From NCBI RefSeq assembly GCF_009876115.1, contig NZ_WWSY01000002.1, positions 115,491-179,490 of the forward strand: a stretch of DNA of 64,000 bases, read 5' to 3'. The notes beneath the pieces were generated by a model. That model saw nothing but the letters and a program-made list of their open reading frames with translations, was not told the DNA's origin and did no database searches. Within the stretch, counting starts at the first letter, position 1, and each line of letters opens with the position of its first letter. Source of the stretch: Collinsella aerofaciens (GTDB lineage: Bacteria > Actinomycetota > Coriobacteriia > Coriobacteriales > Coriobacteriaceae). The translations under genes and the position numbers were made by a program. This document shows positions 52,857 through 62,794 of the stretch, one piece after another.

Positions 52857-53297
52857 ATGTACACAATCGGACAGGTGGCGGATATGTTCGGTCTGCCCGT
52901 TTCCACGCTGCGCTATTACGACAAGCAGGGATTGTTCCCGGAATTGGAGCGAACATCCGGCATTCGCCGATTCGGCGATACGGAACTCGAGGCGCTTCGG
53001 GTCATCGAATGCTTAAAGAAGGCTGGGATGGAGATCAAGGACATCCGGCTGTTCATGGAATGGTGCGCGGAGGGCCCATCGACATATCCCAAGCGCAAGG
53101 CCATGTTCGAGGAGCGGAAGGCCCACATGGAATCGGAAATCGCGAACATGAACCGTGCGCTGGATATGTTGAAGTTCAAATGCTGGTACTACGAGCAGGC
53201 GATCCAAGATGGCAACGAGGATAGAGTGAAGGCGCTGATTCCCGACGATTTGCCGGAAGAGATCAAAGATACCTACGATAGCGCCCACGCTCAATAA
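52857..53297 (+). CDS. MerR family transcriptional regulator
   Basis: A 146-residue regulator. The N-terminal winged helix is typical (MYTIGQVADMFGLPVSTLRY, then YDKQGLFPELERTSGIRRFG). A coiled dimerisation helix with KRKAMFEERKAHMESEIANM and a short C-terminal part follow; no metal-binding cysteine set is obvious, so it resembles the regulators of aldo-keto-reductase and CMD clusters that respond to electrophiles or lack a defined effector. ATG 52857 after GGAGGG. A dyad operator lies directly upstream. Confidence 0.9.
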   Translation: MYTIGQVADMFGLPVSTLRYYDKQGLFPELERTSGIRRFGDTELEALRVIECLKKAGMEIKDIRLFMEWCAEGPSTYPKRKAMFEERKAHMESEIANMNRALDMLKFKCWYYEQAIQDGNEDRVKALIPDDLPEEIKDTYDSAHAQ

Positions 53298-53344
53298 TGC
53301 CGCCCGATGCTCAAGGGGCTTTGGCAAGGAGTCGTTTAGGCAGA

Positions 53345-53384
53345 CATGCAAAAAGAAAGCCTCCGAACAGAAGGTTCGGAGGCT
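53345..53384 (-). terminator. Terminator downstream of lysR
   Basis: AGCCTCCGAAC (53358-53368) pairs with GTTCGGAGGCT (53374-53384); on the minus strand TTCTTTTT follows. ATTCCCGTTATT nearby recalls the GAGTGGGAATAG elements but is degenerate. Confidence 0.7.
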
Positions 53385-53526
53385 GTTATTCCCGTTATTT
53401 CGCTGATGGCTTTGCTCTATGGCGACGCCGAAACAACATCGGGCGGTACTCGACGGTATCAAAACGCAAGCTCAGAAGCCAGTTCCCGTTATTCCCATAG
53501 GCATAAGCGCATCTGTTCGCGATTGC

Positions 53527-54426
53527 CTATCGATGCTTTGCCTCGAGCACGGCAGACACCGCATCGAGGAACTCCCGCACATGGTCTGCGGGGTGCGGCG
53601 AATGAAGCAGCCCGTAAGACACGAGACAGTCCCAATCGGTAGGGACGGTTTTGAGCATGGGGTGGACGTTGGCCCACAACGGCAGCGTCGCAAGCGCGAG
53701 GTCCTCGTTCGCGCCGCGATTGAACACCTCCACCCGATATTGCGGGAAGTCTACGAGCGCGATTTGAGGATGATGCAAGAGTATCTCGTCGCGTACGCGG
53801 TCGATTTCGGTGTTCCAGCCCCGGCGTATAAGCATAAGACTGTGATTGTGGAGGTCGTCGAATGTGACGATGTCGCGTTTGGCGAGCTCGCTGTCGACGG
53901 GAACGGCGCACCAGAGCGGCTCGCGCGAAAGCTCGAGGCCCAGGCATCCGCGCTCTTTAAGAAAGGCATCGTCGAAAATCCCCACCACGATATCCATGTC
54001 TTGCCCGAGGTTCGCCAAACCGCGCGCCGCCGAGGGTGTGTTTTCAAACGTGACCACCTGAAGGCTCATGCCAGGGCAACGTTCCTTCACCTTCGGCCAT
54101 AGCTTCGTGAGCGGCGTGCTGGGCGTCATGAGCGACACTCCCACGCGGATGATGCGCTTCTCTCCGCGCTCGGCGACGCGGGCGCGTGCGATTGATTCTT
54201 GAGAGTACTGCACGATATGGCGGGCGTCGGCGAGCAGCGACCTGCCTGCTCGCGTAAGCGAAAGCCCCTGATGCGATCGGTGGAACAGCGTAAGGCCTAG
54301 CCGCGACTCCAGCAGGTTCATCTGCTTGATGACGGCCGTGGGCGTGATGAAGGACTCTTGTGCCGCCTTGGAGAAGCTGCCCGCCTCCGCCACGCGGATG
54401 AAAGTGTCAAGCTGTGGGTTGTACAT
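53527..54426 (-). CDS. LysR family transcriptional regulator
   Basis: A 299-residue regulator. The N-terminal helix-turn-helix has FIRVAEAGSFSKAAQESFIT, then PTAVIKQMNLLESRLGLTLF and the typical RSHQGLSLTRAG. The C-terminal part is a periplasmic-binding-protein-like effector domain. ATG 54426 after CAGGAGG. It is divergent from the first aldo-keto reductase gene with a 129-nt spacer, the classical position of a LysR regulator relative to its target. Confidence 0.92.
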   Translation of the reverse strand: MYNPQLDTFIRVAEAGSFSKAAQESFITPTAVIKQMNLLESRLGLTLFHRSHQGLSLTRAGRSLLADARHIVQYSQESIARARVAERGEKRIIRVGVSLMTPSTPLTKLWPKVKERCPGMSLQVVTFENTPSAARGLANLGQDMDIVVGIFDDAFLKERGCLGLELSREPLWCAVPVDSELAKRDIVTFDDLHNHSLMLIRRGWNTEIDRVRDEILLHHPQIALVDFPQYRVEVFNRGANEDLALATLPLWANVHPMLKTVPTDWDCLVSYGLLHSPHPADHVREFLDAVSAVLEAKHR

Positions 54427-54555
54427 CGATCCTCCTGTCACGCATTATGTGCCGTATATACCTCATGGTTATATCCATCATTCCAACGTGAACTTCTCGC
54501 GCGTCAGTAAACGCCGTAGCCTCGTATTCGAAAAGTCACCATTAAGGAGGAGACC

Positions 54556-55404
54556 ATGGAGTATCTGAAGCTCAACAACGACGTAGAGATACCCATCGAA
54601 GGTTTGGGCACCTTCCTCATGACCCCGGTCGAGGCCGAGGCGGCCGCAACCGCCGCGCTCGCGGCTGGCTACGAGCACATCGACACCGCCAACGCCTACA
54701 TGAACGAGCACGCCGTGGGCCGTGCCATCGCCAAGAGCGGCATCGCGCGCGGCAAGATCTTCGTCTCCACCAAGCTCTGGCCGAGCGTCTACGACGCAGG
54801 CATGCCGGCGGTGGACGCCACGCTCCAGCGCCTGGGGCTCGACTACGTCGACATGCTCATCCTGCACCAGCCGGTAGGCGACTACCTGGCCGCGTGGCGC
54901 ACGATGGAGGAGGCGTACCGCGCGGGCAAGGTGCGCGCCCTCGGCCTCTCCAACTTCCCGCAAGACAAGATCGCCGAGGTCATCGAGGTCGCCGGCATCA
55001 AGCCGCAGCTCGTGACCGTTGAGTGCCACCCCTACCACGCCCAGCGCGACCTGCGCGCCTACCTCGCGCCGTACGGCACGGTGATCGAGGCGTGGTACCC
55101 GCTCGGCCACGGCGACAAAGGTCTTCTGGAGGAGCCCGTCTTCGTCGCTCTCGCCGAGAAGTACGGCAAGACCCCGGCCCAGGTGATCCTGCGCTGGCAC
55201 GTGCAAATGGGCACCTCCATCATCCCCGGCTCCAAGAACCCCGCCCACATCGCCGACAACGCGAACATCTTCGACTTCTCCCTCACCGAAGACGAGATGG
55301 CTGAAATTGCCAAGCTCGACGGGACCATGACCTACTACACCGCCACTGAGGAAGCACTCGCGGGCTACCTGGCCATACGCCCCGATTTCGACGCGCAGGA
55401 GTAG
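54556..55404 (+). CDS. Aldo/keto reductase
   Basis: A 282-residue NAD(P)H-dependent carbonyl reductase of the 2,5-diketo-gluconate reductase type. The catalytic tetrad is visible: Asp in HIDTANAYMNE, Tyr in the same stretch (AYMNEHAVG), Lys in FVSTKLWPS and His in LILHQPVGDYL. NADP-binding parts are IIPGSKNPAHI and FDFSLTEDEM. ATG 54556 after AAGGAGG. It is probably controlled by the divergent LysR regulator. A second, distinct copy occurs at 55716. Confidence 0.92.
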   Translation: MEYLKLNNDVEIPIEGLGTFLMTPVEAEAAATAALAAGYEHIDTANAYMNEHAVGRAIAKSGIARGKIFVSTKLWPSVYDAGMPAVDATLQRLGLDYVDMLILHQPVGDYLAAWRTMEEAYRAGKVRALGLSNFPQDKIAEVIEVAGIKPQLVTVECHPYHAQRDLRAYLAPYGTVIEAWYPLGHGDKGLLEEPVFVALAEKYGKTPAQVILRWHVQMGTSIIPGSKNPAHIADNANIFDFSLTEDEMAEIAKLDGTMTYYTATEEALAGYLAIRPDFDAQE

Positions 55405-55421
55405 CGCTCAGACAATAACGG

Positions 55422-55610
55422 ACCAACCAAGCCGCCGCCGAGGACCAGTCGACTGTCGAGGACGAGCCCGCCGCAGTGCCCGCTGCAGACGGCAACGTCC
55501 TCGTGGCCTACTACTCGGCACAGGGCCACACCGCTGTCGTAGCTCAGGCCATCGCCGACGAGCTCGGCGCCGATCTCTTTGAGGTGACGCCTAGAACCCG
55601 CGGGTTATAA
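55422..55610 (+). pseudogene. Flavodoxin N-terminal fragment
   Basis: An in-frame stretch ending at TAA 55610 contains NVLVAYYSAQGHTAVVAQAI and ADELGADLFEVTP, the start of a flavodoxin FMN-binding domain. It has an acidic linker before it, as in secreted flavodoxin-like lipoproteins, but no start and no remaining 100 residues. A deletion remnant between the two aldo-keto reductase genes. Confidence 0.6.
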
Positions 55611-56567
<957 letters not shown>

Positions 56568-56611
56568 ACGAGCGGTCAGACCGCACTGATAACTTACTAG
56601 GAGGAATTGCC

Positions 56612-57775
56612 ATGAACTCATTCACGTACGACTACCCGGTCAGGAACTACTTCGGCGAGGGGGCCATGGACCAGGCACTCGACGCCGAGATGGGTGCCAT
56701 GGGCAAGACAGTGATGCTCGCCTACGGCGGAGGCTCGGTCAAACGAACCGGCGTCTACGGCCACGTGGTCGACAAGCTCACGAGCGCGGGCAAGCGCGTG
56801 GTGGACTTCGGCGGCATCATGCCCAATCCGACCTACGAGAAGTGCCAGGAAGGCGCCGCGCTCGCACGCGAGGAGCAGGTCGACTTCATTCTCGCCGTCG
56901 GCGGCGGGTCGGTCTTCGACTGCTGCAAGGTGGTCTCCGCGCAGGCGATGCTTGACGAGGACATCGAGACGTTCGAGCACGCCGACGGCAAGATGCCGAG
57001 TTCGTTCATCCCCATGGGCTGCATCGTTACGCTCTCCGGCACGGGTGCCGAGCAGAACAACGGCGCCGTCATCACCAACGAGGAGACGCACGTGAAGGGC
57101 GCCTATCTGGGGGCGATGCCCATGTGGGCGGCGCTCGACCCGGCGCTCACGCTCACCGTACCGCACGCGCAGTTCATGAGCTGCGCGTTCGACACGCTCT
57201 CGCACTGCATGGAGAGCTATTTCGGAAGCCCGCGCGGACGCAACGTCACCGACGACATCAACCTCGCCATCCAGCGTAACGTCATCCGCAACATGCGCCT
57301 CATCGCGGACGACGACCAGAACTTCGATGCCAGAAGCGAGCTCGTATACGACTCCGCCATGGCCGAGAACGGCGTGCTCAAGATCGGCAAGTCAACGGAC
57401 TTCCAGACGCACATGATCCAGCACCAGTACGGCGCGTACACCCACACCAACCACGGAATGGGCCTCGCGGTCATCCACCCTGCGCTCTACCGCCACCTGG
57501 CCCCCGAGGCGCCCGCGCAGTTCGCCCGCTGGGCGCGCGAGGTGTGGGACGTCGACGCCAAGGGCAAAGACGACCTTACGGTGGCGCTCGAGGGCATCGA
57601 CCGCCTGCAGACGTTCATCGGCGAGATGGGGCTTCCCACGAGCTTCGCCGAGATGGGCTCCGACGCGTCCGACGAGACGCTGCACAAGGTTGCGGACACC
57701 TGCGTGCTCACCGGCGGCTGCGCCAAGAAACTGGAGCGCAGCGAGGTGTTCCAGATTCTGACCGAGTGCCTCTAG
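56612..57775 (+). CDS. Iron-containing alcohol dehydrogenase (YqhD/BDH-like)
   Basis: A 387-residue group III dehydrogenase. The NAD(P) loop is AVGGGSVFDCCK. The metal ligands are in CAFDTLSHCMES (Asp, His), MIQHQYG and YTHTNHG (His). The N-terminus YDYPVRNYFGEGA is typical of butanol dehydrogenase/YqhD. ATG at 56612 after TAGGAGG; an upstream in-frame codon overlaps the reductase gene. It follows the aldo-keto reductase gene and likely reduces aldehydes with NADPH. Confidence 0.92.
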   Translation: MNSFTYDYPVRNYFGEGAMDQALDAEMGAMGKTVMLAYGGGSVKRTGVYGHVVDKLTSAGKRVVDFGGIMPNPTYEKCQEGAALAREEQVDFILAVGGGSVFDCCKVVSAQAMLDEDIETFEHADGKMPSSFIPMGCIVTLSGTGAEQNNGAVITNEETHVKGAYLGAMPMWAALDPALTLTVPHAQFMSCAFDTLSHCMESYFGSPRGRNVTDDINLAIQRNVIRNMRLIADDDQNFDARSELVYDSAMAENGVLKIGKSTDFQTHMIQHQYGAYTHTNHGMGLAVIHPALYRHLAPEAPAQFARWAREVWDVDAKGKDDLTVALEGIDRLQTFIGEMGLPTSFAEMGSDASDETLHKVADTCVLTGGCAKKLERSEVFQILTECL

Positions 57776-58050
57776 ATCGGCGCTCGGTCCCGATCCGCCC
57801 GCGCCGAATCGTGCGTTTCGGGGCTTTCGACCTCTTTCTCCATGTCATCGCGCCACCGCTTAAGCTCAGCCGTGGCCGCTCTCTTCCCCTTGGTAAGAGC
57901 CGCCTTGGACGTTGTCTTCCTCTTGGGTTTGCCGAACAAATCCAGCTCGCCCATGTCGTGATAGTGGAGAGTTCCCTTCCATCCGACTTGCTTACCGTCC
58001 CTCTTGTAGGGGCTGACGCTCACTTCTGAATGAAAGATGTCTCTCGCCAT
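57772..58050 (-). pseudogene. Tyrosine recombinase (integrase), N-terminal fragment
   Basis: The first ~80 residues of a phage-type integrase: an N-terminal arm-binding region (SVSPYKRDGKQVGWKGTLHY) and a linker with LTKGKRAATAELKRWRDDME. It then ends after ~12 unrelated residues, overlapping the stop of the dehydrogenase gene. The catalytic domain is missing. It starts beside a terminator hairpin and a GAGTGGGAATAG motif, the usual place of an integrase gene next to its attachment site. Confidence 0.6.
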
Positions 58051-58084
58051 CTCCAAAACCACTTTTGCACCAAACTTCGCAAAA

Positions 58085-58557
58085 AAGAAGCTCCTCACGG
58101 GAACGTAAGGAGCTTCTACCTGCTGGTTTGTGTTTCGCTAGCCCTGTCAGCCTATTCCCACTCGGTGGTTATAGTTTTGCCGTCTCGTCACTCCAGTTGC
58201 ACCCAGTTTTCGGCGGCATCTCGAAGTGAGTGCCGCTGAATGACGCGACGTCGCGTTTCATCGGCTTCGGGGACAAAAGCTGGGACAACTTCAAAAACCA
58301 TTTTCAAACTCAGAGTATTGAGTTTTTATTTTTGTCCCAAGGGGCACGGAGAGCCGCCTTTGGAGGCTCGATATCGCCGAAAAACGCCCGTTTTGAAACT
58401 CAACCGCCTTTGAGCCTGCAAACCACCAGCTTCAACAGTAAGTGAGTCGACGCGGGTGGCTTACGAGCCGTTCACAAAACCGCAGGCCACAGGTCTTTGT
58501 CAACGATAAGCAAAGTGAATAGTCTCAGGTGGCTTGCCCATGAGTTGGCGTAAGCCT
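58085..58557 (-). repeat. Direct repeat bounding the mef/ABC-F module, left copy
   Basis: Similar over about 450 nt to 62756-63302, in the same orientation. On the minus strand it contains a 26-nt identical block (58521-58546), CGAAAACGCCCG-like and TTTTTGTCCC tracts, CCGAAGCCGATGAAAC, GAGTGGGAATAG (58153-58164) and a terminator hairpin (AGAAGCTCCT with AGGAGCTTCT, then TTTTTT). Single-base insertions between copies break any reading frame, so it behaves as non-coding sequence. Confidence 0.7.
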
Positions 58558-58676
58558 GTTTAGCAAAAGGCTAATCGGACACGACAGGCCGCCCGCATGG
58601 CGACGGCGTTTCCCGTGCGGGCACAAACAGCCCTGCGTGCCCTGTCGCGCGATATCCCAATGCGACGTTCAGAACC

Positions 58677-58946
58677 CTACCCGCCAAGCAGCCACCTCGC
58701 GAAATTCAGCACGAGCACGCCCTCCCGGGTATGGGGCTCATGCCTCGTGCGAGTGATGAGAATCTTCGGGAATGCATCCCCGATGGATAGAATCGGCGCA
58801 ATCTCCCTCTCGAGCGTCGAATCGGCGCCGATATCGTCGCTCACATACACTTTCCTTCCCGGTTTCGAAACTTGGAAGGCAGTATGCGCAAGGATGCGTC
58901 GAGGTGCGATCCCAGTCGTACCATGCCAGCAGAGATGTCGAGGCAC
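58677..58946 (-). pseudogene. C-terminal fragment of a DUF4143/AAA ATPase
   Basis: About 60 residues ending in EREIAPILSIGDAFPKILIT and VLVLNFARWLLGG match the end of the ATP-binding DUF4143 family (…L..I.D.yPK.ll…DWLLG). Upstream the frame is broken and only traces are seen in another frame to about 59000. The P-loop part is absent. Confidence 0.5.
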
Positions 58947-59088
58947 ATTCGTTCATGCTGCAATGCGGGCATCGGAGATGAAAAACAGCCCGTCGGGTAG
59001 TCATGGGCGTGCGGGAGCCCGCATCAGTAACCTGCCTCCTCGGTTGTCCCTTCTTTGCATGGTCGTCTACATAAAGGAGGAACCAGCC

Positions 59089-59428
59089 ATGCAGATCAGC
59101 ATGCTTGCCCTTCTTGGGTCACGGACCGGGGAGGCGAGGGCCTCCGTCGGGACCGCCCCGAGCAACCGGCATATCCAAGGAATGACAAGGCTCGATCGCT
59201 GTGCTGGTCAGGATGCCGAAGCGGGCCGTCCGCCAATCGGAATGCGGGTCAGGATGCTGCAACGTGATTCCAGCTGCAGGATACGGCTCCTTTGCGGTTG
59301 CCGCAAAACCTGCTGGCAACATTCTTACTATCCGAATGATGTACGCATCCCTTGGGATCGTTTCGCCTGACCAGGGCCATCTTCAGCGCCTCATCGGCCA
59401 GCTCGGCAGGCGCCTCTTCCACGCGTAA
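59089..59428 (+). pseudogene. Degenerate gene of unknown function
   Basis: ATG 59089 has a strong AAGGAGG site and a protein-like start (QISMLALLGSRTGEARAS), but the frame soon looks random. A second frame ends at 59428 with NILTIRMMYASLGIVS and LQRLIGQLGRRLFHA. One frameshift could join them. I do not recognise the family. Confidence 0.3.
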
Positions 59429-59512
59429 TAGCCCTGGCGGGTCACCTATGCAACCAAAGATACAAAAGGAATCGAATGGCCAGAGAGGATTGCCCTTACC
59501 GATGCTCGATTC

Positions 59513-59542
59513 TTGACAGGCAAACTCAAGCCTCGTTAATAT
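59513..59542 (+). promoter_or_regulatory. Promoter of the mef-like operon
   Basis: TTGACA (59513-59518), 18-nt spacer, TAATAT (59537-59542). It is the best sigma-70-type promoter in the window. Confidence 0.7.
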
Positions 59543-59582
59543 TACATGGTTTGCCAGACCGAATTAACAAAGGAGGGGTGTC

Positions 59583-59618
59583 GTGGTTGGTCTTTTCCGC
59601 ACGTGGATGAGCGCCTAG
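59583..59618 (+). CDS. Leader peptide upstream of the MFS gene
   Basis: GTG at 59583 lies just after AAAGGAGGGG, a far stronger site than that of the MFS gene itself, and encodes MVGLFRTWMSA. It ends 63 nt before the MFS start, where hairpins can form. Position and form are those of leader peptides that control macrolide-resistance genes by ribosome stalling. Confidence 0.55.
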   Translation: MVGLFRTWMSA

Positions 59619-59651
59619 AAAGCGGCGCTGTTGTGGCGTCGCGCTGTTTTT
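59610..59651 (+). promoter_or_regulatory. Possible attenuator
   Basis: AGCGCC at the end of the leader ORF (59610-59615) can pair with GGCGCT (59624-59629). Alternatively GCGGCG (59622-59627) pairs with CGTCGC (59637-59642) next to a run of five T (59647-59651), like a weak terminator. The two pairings exclude each other. Confidence 0.45.
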
Positions 59652-59681
59652 CTGCACGCCATTTCACGATTGGACATAACC

Positions 59682-60968
59682 ATGATATTTGAAACCTCTC
59701 GGGGCAGGTCTGTTCTGCTGTGCCATTCATGGCAATTCAAGCTTTGTTTCGTATGGGGCGGGGAGCTCGTTTCGACATTGACGAGTTCGATTCTCCAAAT
59801 GGGTCTTATTTGGCATCTCGCCCTCACGACAGGGTCGTCTTCTCTCCTCTCCTTAGCATCGCTGGCAGGCTTTCTGCCGATTGCTTTGTTCGGAATCCTT
59901 GCGGGCGCCGTTGTCGACAGACTGCCTTTGAAACGTGTCCTCATCGGCGCCGACCTCTTCATTGCCGCGGTGGGTGCCGCCTTGGCGATTGCCTCGTTGG
60001 CCGGCAGCTTACCTGCATGGCTAATTCTCATCGCCCTGTTTCTCCGTGCAGTTGGTACTTCGTTCTACACGCCAGCCTCCCAATCTCTCACGCCCCATCT
60101 CGCCCCGCCAGAGCATCTCGTTCGCCTATCGGGGGTGACTCAGGCGATTCAGTCCGGCGGATACATTCTTGGCGCCGCGCTTGCAGCAGTGATTTATCCC
60201 GTGGCGGGCATTACCGCTATGATTGTCCTCGACGTGCTGGGAGCGCTTTTCGCTTCTTTAGCCGTCCTCGCCGCACAGATAGACGCAGGGGGCCTCGATG
60301 AAGCCGACCGCAGCTTGTCCTTTTCCAATAAGGTTCGAGAGCTCTTCTCTGAGATTTCGGACGGCTACAAGCTGATTAGGGAGTACAGGGGGCTGTTCGC
60401 CCTTCTTTGGTGCGGGTTCGTCTTCGCTTTCGCGTTCTCTCCGCTCGCGGCATTGTTCCCAATAATGACCTTGGGGCATTTTGGCGGTAGCACGGGGGAT
60501 GCCGCTTTGGTGGAAATCCTTTTTTCTGCAGGCATGCTGGCTGGGTCCGGCATTTTGGCGGCCACGGGAGGGTTCCGCAATAGGTCGTTCACCATGGTCG
60601 CCGCGATTGCCGGCTTCGGCATTGCCGCAATCGTATCCGGATCGCTCGGCCCGTCATTGTTCGCTGCTTTCCTGCCGGTGAGCTTTCTTATGGGCGCATG
60701 CTCCCCGTTGTACGCGGGAACCCAGACTGCCCTTATGCAGGAGCAGATACCTCCTGAGTACCTAGGCCGCGTTTTCGGCCTCTACGGAACCATCATGGCG
60801 TGGGCCATGCCCATGGGCCTCGCAGCCCCCTCCGTTTTTGCGGATCTGCTTGGAGCTCCGTTATGGTTCGTCGGCTCTGGAGCGACCATGGTACTGCTTG
60901 CGATGGCTATGCTGCTTGCTCCGAGCGTCCGAAACGCGGGGAAAAGAGATACCGGGCAGATTCAATAG
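59682..60968 (+). CDS. MFS exporter related to the Mef macrolide efflux family
   Basis: A ~428-residue, 12-span transporter. Several stretches resemble Mef(A) as I remember it: SWQFKLCFVWGGELVSTLTS near the start, LAGFLPIALFGILAGAVVDR, KRVLIGADLFIAAVGAALAI, and QEQIPPEYLGRVFGLYGTIM near the C-terminus. Family members export 14- and 15-membered macrolides by proton antiport. The ATG at 59682 has a weak ribosome site, which fits coupling to the leader peptide. An Msr(D)-like ABC-F gene follows, as in mef-msr(D) operons. Overall identity is clearly below that of known alleles, so the drug range is open. Confidence 0.8.
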   Translation: MIFETSRGRSVLLCHSWQFKLCFVWGGELVSTLTSSILQMGLIWHLALTTGSSSLLSLASLAGFLPIALFGILAGAVVDRLPLKRVLIGADLFIAAVGAALAIASLAGSLPAWLILIALFLRAVGTSFYTPASQSLTPHLAPPEHLVRLSGVTQAIQSGGYILGAALAAVIYPVAGITAMIVLDVLGALFASLAVLAAQIDAGGLDEADRSLSFSNKVRELFSEISDGYKLIREYRGLFALLWCGFVFAFAFSPLAALFPIMTLGHFGGSTGDAALVEILFSAGMLAGSGILAATGGFRNRSFTMVAAIAGFGIAAIVSGSLGPSLFAAFLPVSFLMGACSPLYAGTQTALMQEQIPPEYLGRVFGLYGTIMAWAMPMGLAAPSVFADLLGAPLWFVGSGATMVLLAMAMLLAPSVRNAGKRDTGQIQ

Positions 60969-61099
60969 CCCAAGTATTCGAAAAAAAGAGGCAGCAGCCA
61001 TCGGTTCAAGCGTCAGCCTTCAAGCCCTTGCGACGACGAGGTATTGCACCGACATTCCGCATCGCGCTCCTTATTCGTCGCCAACTATCATTTTCGGAT

Positions 61100-61138
61100 T
61101 TGCCGGCTTGCGCAAGGTCAAAACGCTCGCGCCGGCAA
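61100..61138 (+). promoter_or_regulatory. Hairpin in the mef/ABC-F spacer
   Basis: TTGCCGGC (61100-61107) pairs with GCCGGCAA (61131-61138). A TTTTTT run lies further on at 61172-61177, just before a very short ORF. In mef-msr(D) operons this spacer carries a leader peptide and attenuator for the ABC-F gene. Confidence 0.45.
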
Positions 61139-61180
61139 TTGGGCAAAGGCGAAAAATCGACGTGAGCAATCTTTTTTGGC

Positions 61181-61207
61181 ATGGCTGCGCTTCCAGTAAA
61201 ACGCTAA
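61181..61207 (+). CDS. Possible 8-residue leader peptide before the ABC-F gene
   Basis: ATG GCT GCG CTT CCA GTA then AAA CGC TAA encodes MAALPVKR. It ends 22 nt before the ABC-F start. It has no clear ribosome site, so this rests on its position only. Confidence 0.25.
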   Translation: MAALPVKR

Positions 61208-61229
61208 TACACAAAAGGCGGTTCAACCT

Positions 61230-62699
61230 ATGGAACTCATAGTCAAAGCTAAAGACATCTTTTTGGAATATGCCGGCCGCGATATCCTAGATATCGAAGA
61301 GTTGGAAATCTACTCCTACGATCGCATCGGCTTGGTGGGAGACAATGGCGCAGGCAAAACCAGCCTGCTTAAAATTCTGAGCGGCAATCTTACCATTGCG
61401 GACGCCGACGTCAGGCGCTTCGGCAGCATTGCCCTCATCGGCCAACTCGATGAACTCGACCTTGATGCGGCTCAGGACAGTGGTGAGATGCTCTCCCGTC
61501 TCAACGTCGCCGGAGTGGCGCAGGAGACGATGAGCGGCGGGGAGGAAACACGCGCCAAGATTGCCTCTGCACTCTCCCAGCATGCAAGCGCGATCTTCGC
61601 CGACGAGCCTACGAGCCACCTCGACCAAGACGGCATCCGCCTTCTCGTCGGACAACTCAAGGCATTTGATGGGGCTCTGCTCATCGTGAGCCATGACCGT
61701 CATTTTCTCGACCAGGTGGTAGACAAGATCTGGGAGCTCAAAGACGGCGGTATTTCCGAATTCTGGGGTGACTACTCCGACTATCTGCGACAGAAAGAAG
61801 AAGAGCGCAAAGCTCAGGCGACTCGATACGAAGAGGCGATGCGCGAGCGCGATCGCCTCGAAGCCGCCATCGAAAAACAACGGAAAAAAGCACGGCAGGT
61901 CGACGCCAAGCGGAAGGCTGCGAAAAAAAGCAACGAGTATGCAGGTCGATTGGGGCATCAGAAAGCAACCGGCACCAAACAGAAGAGGATGTACCAGGCG
62001 GCTAAGGACATGGAGAAGCGCCTCGAAGCGCTCGAAGGGATTGAGGCCCCAGATAGCATTCGCGCCGTGCGGTTCCGCCAGAGCAAGGCCCTGGAACTGC
62101 ATAGTAAATTTCCCATCTCGGCAGACGATTTCAGCTTGAGCTTCGGCAACTGCATGCTCTATGACCACGCGAAATTCGAGATACCGCTCGGTGCCAAAGT
62201 GGCCATCACCGGTGGCAACGGTACAGGAAAGACCAGCCTGCTGAAGGCAATCGCTCGACGCGCCGACGGTATCAACATCTCTCCCAAGGCAGAGATCGGT
62301 TACTTCGAGCAAACAGGCTACAAGTTCGACGCCCGTCAGTCTGCGATCTCGTTCATGCAGGATGGTTGCGAGTACAGCATGACCGAAATTCGAGGCATCC
62401 TCGCCTCTATGGGAATCGGACCGCGCGACCTGACAAAGGACGTTGGCGTTCTCTCGGGAGGCGAAGTCATCAAGCTGCTACTCGCGAAGATGCTGCTGGG
62501 CAGATACAACATCTTGCTCATGGACGAGCCTGGAAATTACCTGGACATCAAGAGCGCCGAAGCCCTCGAGCAGATGATGAGCGCCTATGCCGGAACGATA
62601 GTGTTCGTCTCCCACGATAAGAGGCTGGTCGAGAACGTCGCAGACATTGTCTACGAAATAAAGGACACCAAGCTAGTCAAAATCTTTCAGCGCGAATAG
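61230..62699 (+). CDS. ABC-F ribosomal protection protein, Msr(D)-like
   Basis: A 489-residue soluble protein with two ABC domains and no membrane span. First domain: Walker [10 protein letters not shown], signature [12 protein letters not shown], Walker [13 protein letters not shown] basic, helical inter-domain linker (~190-300) includes [20 protein letters not shown] and [13 protein letters not shown]. Second domain: [29 protein letters not shown] and [12 protein letters not shown]. Order and wording are very close to Msr(D)/Mel, which displaces macrolides from the ribosome. ATG 61230 follows AAAGGCGG. It lies 261 nt after the Mef-like gene. Confidence 0.88.
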   Translation: MELIVKAKDIFLEYAGRDILDIEELEIYSYDRIGLVGDNGAGKTSLLKILSGNLTIADADVRRFGSIALIGQLDELDLDAAQDSGEMLSRLNVAGVAQETMSGGEETRAKIASALSQHASAIFADEPTSHLDQDGIRLLVGQLKAFDGALLIVSHDRHFLDQVVDKIWELKDGGISEFWGDYSDYLRQKEEERKAQATRYEEAMRERDRLEAAIEKQRKKARQVDAKRKAAKKSNEYAGRLGHQKATGTKQKRMYQAAKDMEKRLEALEGIEAPDSIRAVRFRQSKALELHSKFPISADDFSLSFGNCMLYDHAKFEIPLGAKVAITGGNGTGKTSLLKAIARRADGINISPKAEIGYFEQTGYKFDARQSAISFMQDGCEYSMTEIRGILASMGIGPRDLTKDVGVLSGGEVIKLLLAKMLLGRYNILLMDEPGNYLDIKSAEALEQMMSAYAGTIVFVSHDKRLVENVADIVYEIKDTKLVKIFQRE

Positions 62700-62755
62700 C
62701 CCTAAATGAGCAAGAAATAATCCCCGAACGGAGACAAGGGAGTAAAACGGCAAAG

Positions 62756-62794
62756 AAAGAGCCTCCGTCCCAACGCAGGGAACGGAGGCTCTTT
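62756..62794. terminator. Terminator after the ABC-F gene
   Basis: AAAGAGCCTCCGT (62756-62768) pairs with ACGGAGGCTCTTT (62782-62794). On the plus strand a weak TTTAATCGCTTTT follows; on the minus strand TCTTTGCC. It is also the hairpin end of the right direct repeat. Confidence 0.75.

Noticed and set aside
58597..59370. 257-codon plus-strand ORF
   Set aside because: It runs antisense to the DUF4143 fragment and through degenerate DNA; composition is not protein-like.
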